From Chara braunii (Eukaryota; Streptophyta; Charophyceae; Charales; Characeae), in assembly GCA_003427395.1 (NCBI GenBank), contig BFEA01000160.1, forward strand, positions 2,257,356 to 2,284,672: a stretch of 27,317 nucleotides of DNA, read 5' to 3'. The notes under the pieces were generated by a model. The model saw only the letters and a list, made by a program, of their open reading frames with translations, had not been told where the DNA came from and ran no database searches. Below, one piece after another: positions 18,326-27,188 of the stretch. Position 1 is the stretch's first letter. Each line of letters opens with the position of its first letter. Both the position numbers and the translations under genes were made by a program.

Positions 18326-18403
<78 letters not shown>
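18147..18403. repeat. Exact duplication around adapter, with two CT tracts
   Basis: The segment from 18147 (AGTCCGAGCTCAACGACTAT onward) recurs identically from 18280, a 133-bp offset, and each copy runs into a long CT microsatellite (18195-18241 and 18328-18403). The second copy begins at the first base after the adapter. The duplication is therefore most simply an assembly artefact and not genomic. Confidence 0.9.
18242..18279. other. Nextera mate-pair junction adapter left in assembly
   Basis: A perfect 38-bp palindrome is formed by the 19-bp Tn5 mosaic end CTGTCTCTTATACACATCT and its reverse complement back to back. This is the circularisation junction of Nextera mate-pair libraries and is not natural sequence. 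Frames across it give the well-known artefact peptides VSYTHLDVYKRQ, LLYTSRCV and MCIRDR. Confidence 0.97.
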
Positions 18404-18406
<3 letters not shown>

Positions 18407-18559
18407 TCGTCGTTCGTCGTTTCTTCGCTCTTTCCCAACAAGTATGGCGGCTATGGGTTCCCTTCTACTTTGTTGCGCAGCCGCCCCGACAATCTTCTTC
18501 CCCGGTGATGGCAGCTTCCTCTTCAATGGTGCACGGCCTCTTCTTTGACTCCGACAACT

Positions 18560-19817
18560 CTCTATAACGGCACGTGGCGCGGGGATGATAGCGGGCGCGT
18601 GCGCAAATAGCAAGCACGCAATGACACTCGCAGCGTGCAGCAAGGACGGTTGCGCGATGGCAGTAACACGGAATGGTGCACGGATTTGGCACTGGGATGG
18701 GGCGCTCAAGGGGAACAGGCGTGTGGCGGGTCTGGGCGCGCAGCAGAACTTGACGCGCACACGTAGCGGGGCAGCAACGCGCAGCAAGGCGGAGCCTGTG
18801 CGACGACTAGCGAGGAACGACGCGGTAACATGCGCAGGCGTGCAAGGCAGCGTGCGTGACAATGCCGATAGTAGCGCACGTCAGCGGGGCGTGCGAATGA
18901 AAGGATGCCCCCACTCTCTCTCTCTCTCTCAACGGCAATGCTGACGTGGCGTCCCGATGACACTTCTACCCCTCATCAACACTGATAACATGGCACCCTG
19001 CTTCTTCACTTCTACAACGGCGCGCAGCGGCAATAACGACGATGACGACGACTCCAACGTACGGAACAGCGGGAACCAGCTTCGATACGAATGCAACCAG
19101 ACTTGACGACTTCGGCATTCATCATGCATACGAACAGATGACGATCAAGCTGGCGACTCTCGTCCATACAAAGCGCAGAGATAACAAAGCCACAAACACA
19201 GTTCAAATTCAGACTTGTCTTAACCGACTATGGCCGCACTTGTTCATACACACACAACTCTAGATCTCCCTGGATGTCCCGCACACCAACACACTTACAC
19301 ACACTCATACACACTCACATGTACACTAACACTGTAACTTGCTGACGTGGAGGCTAATAGGCTATGGCTGTCGTCCCTCTCCTCTACTAACCACCTATCG
19401 GCTATGGCCGATCTTCCTCCTCTTAGCCCTCTTCTTCCTGGGGCACCTGCAGACCTCCGCACACAAGACACTCCGACAGCGCTTCCGCACGGCTCCCAGG
19501 CAGAACGAATGCTTGAGTTGAAGCTGCCTCTTAATTTATACTTCGAATTGTCAAAGGTCTGCCTTTCGGACACTGGGCACGGGTGCACACACTCCCACAT
19601 GGTACTTGCTAACTTGACAAGGTGTGTCCAGGACTGGGTACCGCTGACTGGGCAGAGTTAGTCTGCCCACTTGCCTACAGTCAGCCTCCTAAGACCTACG
19701 AAAGGTCGCTTGCGGAAGCTCCAGAAGGCTGTCAGCTTGACCCTACGGCATTGTAATAGCTACGACCTTGACTCTTGGGAAGTGTGGCAGCTACGACTCC
19801 TATCACTGCCAAGATTC
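18560..19817. other. No gene; GC-rich then mixed non-coding DNA
   Basis: 18570-18900 is rich in GCGC and CpG words compared with its surroundings. From about 18900 it becomes mixed, with a CT run (18914-18930) and ACAC-type words (19245-19330). Several 60-184 codon frames exist on both strands, but they overlap one another and show no domain. Confidence 0.5.
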
Positions 19818-20288
19818 CTAACCTACAGACCTGCTGTTCAAAACCCGATGACCAGAAGTGTGGCAGTTCCGATGACCAGAAGGCATCGTCTGTCCAACAT
19901 AAAAGCGACCAAAAGGTAAATGAACAATCGCATAAATCACTCCTCGAACAGTGAGGGGGTCCATACCTGGCTCAAGAGGTTGTTGATCAACACCTCGCAA
20001 TTGTAACTCAAACCGCTCGGCCTGCACAACATTGTTAAGATGACGGAGTTGTTTCCTGCGCCACCTTCCTGCAGAATACAAGTTAGTATTCCAGTCCAAG
20101 TGTGCACGCCAATCTACACGATGAGATACAGATGCCTGGCGGTTCGACATGTGAGCATAAGCAAATGGGACAGCGTGACCTAGAGGAAAGCTTGGTATAG
20201 CACCTGCCATGCCAACGGCAGGAAATCTCCCGAAAGGGGTGGGAAGTATCGGAACAGCCCCTTGATTATTTCTCAATTGCAAATTCAT
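19818..20288 (-). pseudogene. GIY-YIG nuclease-like fragment
   Basis: A 156-codon - strand frame carries, at residues 116-134, GVIYAIVHLPFGRFYVGQT. This fits the GIY-YIG signature: 'GxIY', about 11 residues, then '(Y/F)YVGxT'. The GIY-YIG fold is a small homing- or repair-type nuclease and occurs at the end of Penelope-like retroelements. The residues after T134 (SGHRNCHTSGHRVL) do not continue the fold. The Arg, His and Glu catalytic positions that follow the motif in the family are missing, and a short direct repeat GATGACCAGAAG lies there. The N-terminal 110 residues, rich in Arg and Pro, are unrecognised. It is probably a truncated mobile-element or repeat-family protein. Confidence 0.5.
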
Positions 20289-21356
20289 TGATTATGAAAC
20301 GATTGTTTTTTTTGGTTTTTTTCTTATTCGTTTTTTTTCATTTTTTTATTTTTTTGTCAACTTTTCAATCCAAAGAAAGGAGGTGGGTGCATGAGGTGAC
20401 AGGACTTTAGGCCCGACGGCTCAGGTCGGGATTCCTGCCGTCGTCCTTTTTGTTTGCTGTTCATAGTCAGCAGCATTGTCAAAGAGGGAGTTTGGTGTAA
20501 ATGTGAAACTGCGTCTCCCGATGAGTGTGCAATCAGCATAAGTGTGCAACCAGCAGCAATGCCAAGAGCCTTACACCGATAGACCAACAGTGTCTACATA
20601 AAAAGATGTCACCAAGCAACTGACACATGCATGAGCCAGCGTAGAAGGATTATCCCAAAGAACACGGAACAAGAGGTGAGTAGGCATGGAGGCAGCCGCC
20701 CGGGTCTGGCCAACCTTAGGCGGGCCGTAACTATACCCACTGCACGGGAAAGGGGTGCAACCCGTGCCCTTGCAGTGACCGCCATCACAATCACATCATG
20801 CACTGAAGGAAAAAGTGTACATAATAGTTGTTCACAACACATAGACAAGATGGAATGTACATCACGAATGTCCATGTAAGGGGTGTACAGCAGAAATGAA
20901 CATGGTCACAATACCAAGCTTNCCAAAAAAGGACAAACAACCATGCAGAACTTTTGTAACAACATCTGTCATAAGAAACAATGGAGGAGCTGAGTTCACC
21001 ATGAAACCAGCCAAATAGGCATACAGCTCCTGCGAAGGAGGCAGGAGAGTCGTTAAGGAAGGGGGTGAGAACAACATAAAAAGAAAGATGTAGGAGATAA
21101 GAGAAAGAATAGATTGTCTTCCACAAAAGAANTGAGTGCCTGNTTGTACAGGCCCGATGCTCGCCGCTCAATCTGCAAGAGCAGAGGGCTAGCAACATCG
21201 GAGAATATATTGTCACATCACTACAAACTAAAAGAGCGCACTTTGCGGAACAAAGAATAAAAGCAAAAAACGGGCACAGTGATAACATGCAAAAATAAAA
21301 ATAAAAAGAAAAACAAAAAGAAAAAACAAGGGCAAATTGAAACCATTAAATTTCTC

Positions 21357-21357
<1 letters not shown>
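20289..21357. other. No gene; T-rich start, hairpin and N bases
   Basis: 20300-20360 is a chain of T runs. GCACGGG and CCCGTGC at about 20738-20770 can pair across a short loop. Single undetermined bases at 20923, 21132 and 21143 break the sequence. The frames present, including a 165-codon one on the - strand, contain Ns and show no domain. Confidence 0.5.

Positions 21358-21391
<34 letters not shown>
21358..21391. repeat. (TA)n microsatellite
   Basis: About 16 uninterrupted TA units. Confidence 0.95.
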
Positions 21392-21395
<4 letters not shown>

Positions 21396-21465
21396 CTCTC
21401 TGTTGTTTGCATGCATGCGTTTCTTCCTGTTCCAAGCTACTCCCCCCCATCCGTTTTTTGTACGT

Positions 21466-21573
21466 GTCTTTCTTTGGGTTTTTTGCAGGTCTTTCTTTGG
21501 TTTTTTTGCGAGTCTTTCTTCGGGTTTTTTGCATGTCTTCGTTTGGGTTTTGTGCATATCTTTCTTCCCGGTT
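21466..21573. repeat. 23-bp tandem repeat, about 4.7 copies
   Basis: The unit starts with GTCTTTCTTTGGGTTTTTTG and recurs at 21466, 21489, 21512, 21535 and (as ATC) 21558, an exact 23-bp period with small changes. Because 23 is not divisible by three, all three frames stay open through it, which explains several overlapping spurious reading frames. Confidence 0.9.
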
Positions 21574-21699
21574 TAGTGGAAGTTGTGTCGCACTTCTAAG
21601 AAGTGCTAAGCAGTCGGTGGTGGGATGCTTGGAGGGCCTGTTACGCTATTAGGGGGTCTACGGTGCTCGTGACGTCTGTGTGCATACGGTCTGCGCGTG

Positions 21700-22253
21700 A
21701 TGACAGATGCTCATCGGAGTGGCTGCCTGCCTCAGCAAGTGGCCCGACAGTCTGTGGGGTTCTGCTTGTGGTGTGAGAGGTGATGAACTGCTTTGGTCCG
21801 CGTTAGATGTGTGGCTTGCCTTGTCTGTGGTCCTCGCTGCCTTGCTGCCCATCCCTCTTCCCATGTCTTTCCTTGCAGCAAATTTTATTTGTCGTGCAGT
21901 TTGGCTGTCTTGTTGGTGTTGCCTTGTGCTTTGCTGCGCTGTTGCCTGGCTGCCAATCCGCGTGCCTTGTCCTTCCAAGCAGTGCGCTTGTGTGCTGTGG
22001 CGTTCGTCTGCTTTGCTAGCGCTGCCTTGTGCTTCGCTGCGCTGTTGCCTAGCTTCCCATCTGGCTTGCCTTGCATTGTCTTTCCATGTGGAGCACCTGT
22101 TTAACTTGTGGTTGGTTGCTTTGCCAGTTCCACCTGGTGCATTGCTGCATCCTGCTCCACTGCTTGTCCTGCACGCTGTCCGCCTTCAACAAGTGTCAAA
22201 AGGGTTCATGCCGGAGATTGTTGAGGGTTCCTGATGGGTCAGTGCACATCTGA
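21700..22253. repeat. TTGCC/GCTG-rich low-complexity DNA with ~103-bp duplication
   Basis: Segments near 21913-21980 and 22016-22088 share CTGCGCTGTTGCCT, GCCTTGTGCTT and TCTTTCCA/CCTTCCA in order. The whole block is made of CCTTGC/TGCTG words. Open frames of up to 175 codons follow from the composition and have no domain. Confidence 0.55.
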
Positions 22254-22969
22254 AGAAACAAAATAATCTGTCATCACCAGTTTTTTTTTTTTTTTTTTTA
22301 ATTAATAAACGCAGGGCCTTGTGGTCCTAGCTCCGTCTATTCTGGGGAGCATCAGTCCAGTTCCTTTTTTTTTTTTTTTTTTTTTTTTTTTTGGCGTCAG
22401 TCCGGTTCCTATTCCACCGGCAAGTCAGAATGCAAATTACATTACAGCAGAAACTCATGCTTCCTCCCGTTTGGCCGGAGGACCCCTGAACGGCATTGAT
22501 TGCTCCACCAATGGTGAAGGATTGACTGGGGAGCGACTTAGAGGCAGGGCCGTGACTCCCTCTTTCCTCTCAGACCTGAAAAAATACCAGATCTGCCAGA
22601 TAGTGCTATGTCATCTAGAAAGAGCTCGCCCATCATTTCTATATGCCTGTGCTCTCCCCCTCATTCGGCCCTCCCCATAGTCGCTGTATCCCCAAAACCA
22701 TTTAGCCTTCTCCCTTCTTTTGAGGTCTACTAAACCCTAAACCCTAAACCCTGCCCCTCACTTGGAAGTATTATTTTTAAAATCTCTCCTCCCTTGCTCT
22801 CGCCTTCCATTGGCGTAACTTCACACCCCAACTATATCTCCCCGAATGTGTCATCATCAGTTTTTATTTTGTTCGCTTTTGTCTTTCTGTCGGTACTTAT
22901 CTTTTCCTTGTCTGCTGCCTTTTGCCTCTCTCCCTGTGCCTTGCCTCCATTTAGTGTATAATCCCACTA
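22254..22969. other. No gene; poly-T tracts and telomere-like repeat
   Basis: T runs lie at 22282-22300 and 22363-22391; the second is flanked by CAGTCCAGTTCC and CAGTCCGGTTCC. TGTCATCACCAG before the first T run resembles TGTCATCATCAG at about 22848, so the segment between might be a reverse-oriented retroposon, but this is weak. The telomere-type repeat is listed separately. Confidence 0.4.
22731..22752. repeat. Interstitial telomere-type repeat (CCCTAAA)3
   Basis: Three consecutive CCCTAAA/TAAACCC units of the Arabidopsis type. At about 22 bp it is too short to be a chromosome end. Confidence 0.85.
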
Positions 22970-23074
22970 GGCCTTTATAATCACAGAATTGCAAAATCGA
23001 CAGCTATATTGAGTCCTCCATTCATCAGGACTAGATCAGACCGCTGATTTTGCAATTCTGGAAGTATAAGGGCC
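22970..23074. mobile_element. 105-bp foldback MITE candidate with TA duplication
   Basis: The two ends are 29-bp inverted repeats with four mismatches, reading inward GGCCTTTATA (left) and GGCCCTTATA (right), and both containing the identical core CAGAATTGCAAAATC. An inner AGTCCT/AGGACT pair extends the fold. The dinucleotide TA lies on both sides (22968-22969 and 23075-23076), as for Tc1/mariner-type insertions. There is no coding capacity. It could instead be a precursor-type RNA hairpin. Confidence 0.65.
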
Positions 23075-23331
23075 TAGGTAGTGTGAATATGCCTTCCCTG
23101 GCTCACTGGGTCACTGCCATGCCCTTCGTTGCCTTTGCTGTTCGTCTGACCACCTGCATCCCCCATGCCCTTCGGCCAACATGGCTTGTTTCTGTTTGCC
23201 GTCCAATGCCTGGTTACCTCCCGACCCTTCGCTTAATTGCCTTCGCCTGGTTGTGTTGCTCCTTTTTGCCTTGCTACCTTGCCCTGCTGTCTGTTTCCCT
23301 TTCTACCTCCCTCCCTCCCCCGCCAAACCCT

Positions 23332-23332
<1 letters not shown>

Positions 23333-23424
<92 letters not shown>

Positions 23425-23425
23425 N

Positions 23426-23467
<42 letters not shown>
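23333..23467. repeat. Composite (CT)n(GT)n microsatellite with an N
   Basis: About 32 CT units run directly into about 36 GT units, with an undetermined base at 23425. True length is uncertain because the assembly is probably unreliable here. Frames of 69-199 codons through it are spurious. Confidence 0.95.
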
Positions 23468-23468
<1 letters not shown>

Positions 23469-24305
23469 TGTTTGTCTGGCCACCCACCTTCCCCATGCCC
23501 TCGCTGCTGCTTGCTGTCCAGTGCCTTGTTGCCTCCCTGCTCCTCGCTGGACTGTTCTTTGCCCTCCTCCCTATTCTCAGTATTGTATGTTTAGGTTCTT
23601 TATGTCTAAATGCGCGTGCGGATCTTGGCGGATAGTCCTGCCATATTAATGTGAAATAGTGTATGTTTCTTACATCGTCAATGGCATAAAAAAGCGAGGA
23701 AGTGTGGTCACACTCGGAGACAGATCAGAATGCTTCCTCGGCAACTCCCCACGTGAAAGAACCTTAAGTCCGGATGCATGCACTGGCCTATGGTTCGAAC
23801 GGTTGCACCGCAGGTTTCGGTTGAGTTTGTCAGCCCGTCGGGCCATGGGTGAGACGCTTAACACACACACATAACAGACGACGACCATACGGACCTTTTT
23901 ATTGTGACGGCATTTAGAAGTGCACACAATACATTCAACAAGAAATCATGGTACATTGGCAAAACATGCAAATCCAACTGGATCTATATCACTCAGCAAA
24001 GTATATTACGCAAGCAATTTGCCAAATTTCTGAGGACTGATTGGGTAGCAAGAACGGGAGCTGGATCGCATTTGTCAGATGGGAGGGCAGGCCCGCCCAT
24101 GAAAACGGCCAGGAGGAACTCAGACGAGACTACTGCATCCGTTTCAGAGACTGGACTGCTATGGTCCAGGAGATTCCGCTGCGACCTGCCACAGACTTCC
24201 CCGACCCCTTCCCGCCCCACCAGCTGGCGATGGTGGATATGCAATGATACCGTGCTGACTGATTGGACAGGACCAGGAACCGGATAAGGCTGACTGAAGA
24301 GGCGG
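23468..24305. other. No recognised gene
   Basis: Several frames of 60-127 codons overlap on both strands. One at 24041-24247 (with EELRRDYCIRFRDWTAMVQE) looks somewhat protein-like but matches nothing I know. Confidence 0.4.
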
Positions 24306-24787
24306 CCCCTGGAACCCAGGGTAATCAATGCTGGCGGAAACTCAGGTTTTAATTAAAAAGTGCTACAGGATGTATTAATGGGACGCTGGACCCGGTTTCC
24401 AGCGGTGGGAAGTGACATTTCAGACTGCGTGGGGGAAGGGAGGAACTAGAGAGTTACAGTAGGTATCTGGCGCCGGTTTCAAGGTGTAGAGGTTCCCCCC
24501 CTCCCCTACCTCCTGCTCAGTCGATCCCCTGGATGCCAGGGTAATCAATGCTGGCAGGACTCTTCCACAATGTTTCTGGCTCTGACATGCTGCAAATTCA
24601 ATCTGTATATGGGACGCTGGGCCAGCTTTCCAGCTGCAGGTGATGCTCCCCACCAATAGATGGAGCCTCTCCCCAGGTGGTAGTGGTGTCTGCTCTTATC
24701 AGCACCTCTAACACTGGCAGGGGGGTGTTTGACAAAAAAAAAAGAAAAAAAAGAAAAAAAAAAGAAAAAAAAAAGAAAAGAAGAAGA
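23928..24787 (+). mobile_element. Possible A-tailed retroposon
   Basis: The 12-bp word AGAAGTGCACAC occurs at 23916-23927 and again at 24788-24799, directly after an A-rich tail (24733-24793). Position and orientation fit a target-site duplication around an 860-bp + strand retroposed insert. The body is not recognised, and the second copy overlaps a GAA repeat, so chance is possible. Confidence 0.35.
24306..24720. repeat. Diverged ~220-bp tandem duplication with small hairpins
   Basis: GGGTAATCAATGCTGGC occurs at about 24319 and 24539. GGGACGCTGG occurs at 24380 and 24611 in the same order. Each copy has short palindromes (CCTGG...CCAGG and GCTGG...CCAGC) at matching places. The copies are otherwise quite diverged. 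Confidence 0.6.
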
Positions 24788-24793
24788 AGAAGT
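24733..24793. repeat. A-rich tract grading into GAA repeat
   Basis: Runs of 8-10 A separated by single G bases, then four GAA units. It may be the tail of a retroposed sequence. Confidence 0.85.
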
Positions 24794-24799
24794 GCACAC

Positions 24800-25407
24800 T
24801 CAGAATATGTGTCTGAACTTGTTGCTGAACCGATCTGTCTTACATGCACCTGAACGCGTTTACAGCACCACCTGCACGTATCTGGCCACAATCAAGCCCA
24901 GAAACGAGTGACAACGTCCTACTGTGAGTATGCACTCGATCTGCAGAGGCAATCTTCTTAGATTTCTGCAGAGGCGATCTTCGATCTTGAATGCATCATA
25001 TGGCAAACACGATGCCAACCCAACCGCTGGCAAAACAGCAACCGGCAATGCTGAATAGACGTGGACGATAACGGGAGCAGGTGAATGATATGTGCAGCGA
25101 CATGGCGTTGTTAAAGGCGATTCCCGCAGGAAAGCGTTTAGTCATTTGCTGTCTTGTCAGGCGCACACAGATGGGGTGGTCCTTTTTAAACCCCCCAGGG
25201 CCCCAGGGCAGTCTGCAAGTCTGCAGGCAGTGACAGTGATGTCGACAGGTGTTTCCGTTCCGACCGGCAGCCAATTCCGTACGTGAACTTGTGCACTCTA
25301 TCTTCTGTGGGCACTCCAGTAGTTGTGCTTAATATCTCACTTTGCCACTGATTGCACTGACATTGCCCTGACCCTACTCCCGGAAGGATCTTCCAACATG
25401 CATGCAC
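24800..25407. other. No recognised gene
   Basis: This stretch lies between the A-rich tract and the first readable LINE residues. Frames of 60-92 codons on both strands show no domain. It may include decayed upstream LINE sequence, but I cannot read any. Confidence 0.4.
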
Positions 25408-25410
25408 CTG

Positions 25411-25830
25411 ACAGGAATCCCAGCCACATTCACTAAAGAAATAAAGAAAAGTCCTGGCGTAACAATGCCCTTAGCCATCACTACATCTATTTTCTCAATG
25501 ATGTGGTATATAGAATGAATCTGGGCAGTTCCGGACCATACAATCAAGTAACTTAACCGTAAAGCAAGGGCATACTTGTGGTCGGGCGACCCCAACACAC
25601 AGAACTGCATACCAAAGATAGCTTGGCACTACATACTAAACCAGCCAACGGAGATCTTGGTATCATAGACCCCAAACAGGAAACCAAAGCCTTACAAGTT
25701 AAATGGATAATCAAACTACTGACTAAACCTGGTACGGCATGGAATAAACTGGCTTTGGATAGCATCAAGGGCCTAGCACCCATAGCCACACCAGCAAACA
25801 CGTCCAGTCTGTTCTGGGTAATGACCACGG
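25411..25830 (+). pseudogene. LINE ORF2, end of reverse transcriptase region
   Basis: Frame 1 reads TGIPATFTKEIKKSPG, MPLAITTSIFSMMWYIE, a stop, then NRKARAYLWSGDPNTQ and IPKIAWHYI. After a frameshift near 25645 it continues in frame 3 as NGDLGIIDPKQETKALQVKW and TKPGTAWNKLALDSI. The order 'FLWGG, W..., GGLGI-DP, NxALxxKW' is the standard end of plant LINE RTs. It joins a low-complexity NTNTNTE stretch after 25835. Confidence 0.78.
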
Positions 25831-25913
25831 AATGGAATCCAAATACAAATACAAATACAGAGCGCAGAAATCAACGAAGAGGAACCGGTCTAAGCGAAGC
25901 CAAGCCCCCAAAG

Positions 25914-26022
25914 GTGGGTACACCCAAATCCAAAGGTGGGTACACACAAATCCAAAGGTGGACTGCATTGCTACGGATATGCCGGGGAAGTCATGCCCAC
26001 GAAGGTGGGTACACCCAAATCC
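25914..26022. repeat. 22-bp repeat AAAGGTGGGTACACCCAAAT..., 2.5 copies plus one
   Basis: Two adjacent 22-bp copies and a partial third start at about 25910 within the LINE, and a further copy lies at about 26000-26022. Each contains the palindromic core GGGTACACCC or a variant. The repeats break the LINE's reading frame. Confidence 0.8.
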
Positions 26023-26049
26023 AATGACGAGGTACCGAGGCAACCTCTG

Positions 26050-26784
26050 TTTGGTAATCCGTGGGTGAGAAGACGAACGTGATCGCCAACTATCCCTTAA
26101 GCCTAGAGGAAGGAGATGGTTATCATGGATCAAATCATCAAACATGGAGCTTGGAAAGTGATCCATCTGTGGAATGAGCAGAAAAAGGACCGGGCGACAG
26201 AACAGGAACAGGAACTTGCCTCCCAGCTCAAAGGTTGCCACCGACAAGACGAGAATCTACAATCCATTAATATCAATTGCATCCCTGAAGGATGGAAGAA
26301 ATTGTTGAAGGAAGTCTCAACCTGGAAATCGGGTGCAAGGGGAGCGAGGGTACAGGATTTAACCCCATCAAGCGCCTCTCAATTCTCCCATAAACAGCAA
26401 GGATCGGATACCCTGGCGGTGTTTACTTCTTTCCCAACTACCCCACCCACTACTACGCAAGGCCTTCGATCTATCCTGAATCAAGAGGTGGAAAGAACAG
26501 TCCTAAACCCTTTCGTACTCGGAAAAGTACGAGTGTTCGGATCGTGGCCAAAAACAATCTTCAGAACAGATACGGCGATTCAAGACTTGGAATTTGATCC
26601 AGCAGAGTGGGCTTGCACACCAGACAGAAGCAGAAGCCTGGAAACGACGAATGTCCCCATTCAGGAATACGCAGGGAATACTCAGGGAATACTCGGGGAA
26701 TACTCCGGGAATACTCAGGGAATGCTCAGTAAAACTGGGTTACGACTTCCTCCTCAAAACAAAAAGGATCCTGACCCAACAATC
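26050..26784 (+). pseudogene. LINE ORF2, C-terminal linker region
   Basis: After the repeats, QPLFGNPWVRR in one frame and WKVIHLWNEQKKD then INCIPEGWKKLL in another follow the usual plan of the LINE region after the RT ('PLFGNPxI', 'vxDIWD', 'LPxxWxxLL'). The long frame from 26116 stays open but runs into the U4 copy at 26801 and so has an artificial end. No catalytic motif is expected here. Confidence 0.55.
26674..26728. repeat. 11-bp tandem repeat, five copies
   Basis: The unit GGGAATACTCA repeats in exact 11-bp steps with single-base changes (26674, 26685, 26696, 26707, 26718). It lies within the LINE linker and stays open in several frames. Confidence 0.95.
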
Positions 26785-26967
26785 AAGAACAGATGGCAGA
26801 ATCTTTGCGCTTGGGGCAATGACGCAGTCCGTGAGGGCTAACCGAGACGCGTCTATTGCTGGTTGAAAACTATATTCCAAACCCCCTCACGGGCCGAAAG
26901 GCCGCTGAGAATTTCTGGAAAGCGCCCTCTTCGGCGAGCGCCAAAAAAAAAAGAACAGATGGCAGAA
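26785..26967. repeat. 17-bp target-site duplication flanking the U4 retrocopy
   Basis: AAGAACAGATGGCAGAA occurs exactly at 26785-26801 and at 26951-26967. Between them lie the U4 sequence and its A tail. The LINE sequence reads on smoothly if one copy and the insert are skipped. This is the mark of target-primed reverse transcription. Confidence 0.92.
26801..26942 (+). ncRNA. U4: U4 spliceosomal snRNA, full-length retroposed copy
   Basis: U4 snRNA pairs with U6 and holds it inactive in the U4/U6-U5 tri-snRNP. The 142-nt sequence starts ATCTTTGCGCTTGGGGCAAT as plant U4 does. It then has the 5' stem-loop with the kink-turn words TGAGG and CCGAGA that bind Snu13, then GCGTCTATTGCTGGTTGAAA, the central hairpin GGGCCGAAAGGCC with a GAAA loop, the Sm site AATTTCTGG, and a 3' hairpin with a TTCG loop ending GCGAGCGCC. 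An A tail follows (26943-26952) and a 17-bp target-site duplication flanks it. snRNAs are not normally polyadenylated, and no USE/TATA promoter elements lie upstream. This is therefore a LINE-mobilised processed copy and probably not expressed. One change in the usually CCGAGG kink-turn side (CCGAGA) may be decay or species variation. Confidence 0.9.
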
Positions 26968-27188
26968 GTTAATAGGTCAAGACTCAAGATGCTAGTCAGA
27001 TCCCACAAATACCATGGAAGAAATGCAAGTCAATCCGCCCGGTCGAAATCAGAAGCCTCCAATGGCTCATCTCATATGTAGCTCTTCCGGTTAACCAGTG
27101 GCTGCATATCAGAAGAGAAGTAAGAACGACCCTAACAGTTGAGATTTATGTGCGGTGTGCTCAGAAAATGAACCAGAAGATATGCTAC
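26968..27188 (+). pseudogene. LINE ORF2 C-terminal zinc-binding domain
   Basis: After the U4 insert, one frame reads PWKKCKSIRPVEIRSLQW then ALPVNQWLHIRREVRT, and a second frame gives CSENEPEDMLHCLIRC. This matches the zf-RVT finger at the end of plant LINE ORF2 proteins ('C-x2-C ... E-x2-x-HLF-x2-C'); the first cysteine pair is partly lost at the frame change. The sequence then breaks into the 31-bp repeat. Confidence 0.6.

Noticed and set aside
17879-18567. Reading frames of 122-191 codons across the CT-rich region
   Set aside because: They consist of CT-repeat peptides and run through the sequencing adapter, so they are artefacts.
21707-22234. 175-codon Leu/Ala/Cys-rich frame resembling a membrane protein
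   Set aside because: The hydrophobic look comes from TTGCC/GCTG low-complexity DNA. Other frames are open over the same bases and no domain is visible.
22363-22391. Reverse-oriented retroposon tail at the 29-T run
   Set aside because: The similar words lie directly on both sides of the T run itself, which fits local duplication better than a target-site duplication around a body.
23050-23649. 199-codon frame over the CT/GT microsatellite
   Set aside because: Most of it is Leu-Ser and Cys-Val dipeptides from simple repeats plus an undetermined base; the flanks show no domain.
23785-23815. Box B-like word GGTTCGAACGG suggesting a tRNA or SINE promoter
   Set aside because: No matching A box at a suitable distance upstream and no cloverleaf can be drawn.
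26116-26841. 241-codon frame taken as one protein
   Set aside because: Its last part is the U4 snRNA copy and its middle is the 11-bp repeat; only the first part is LINE-like.
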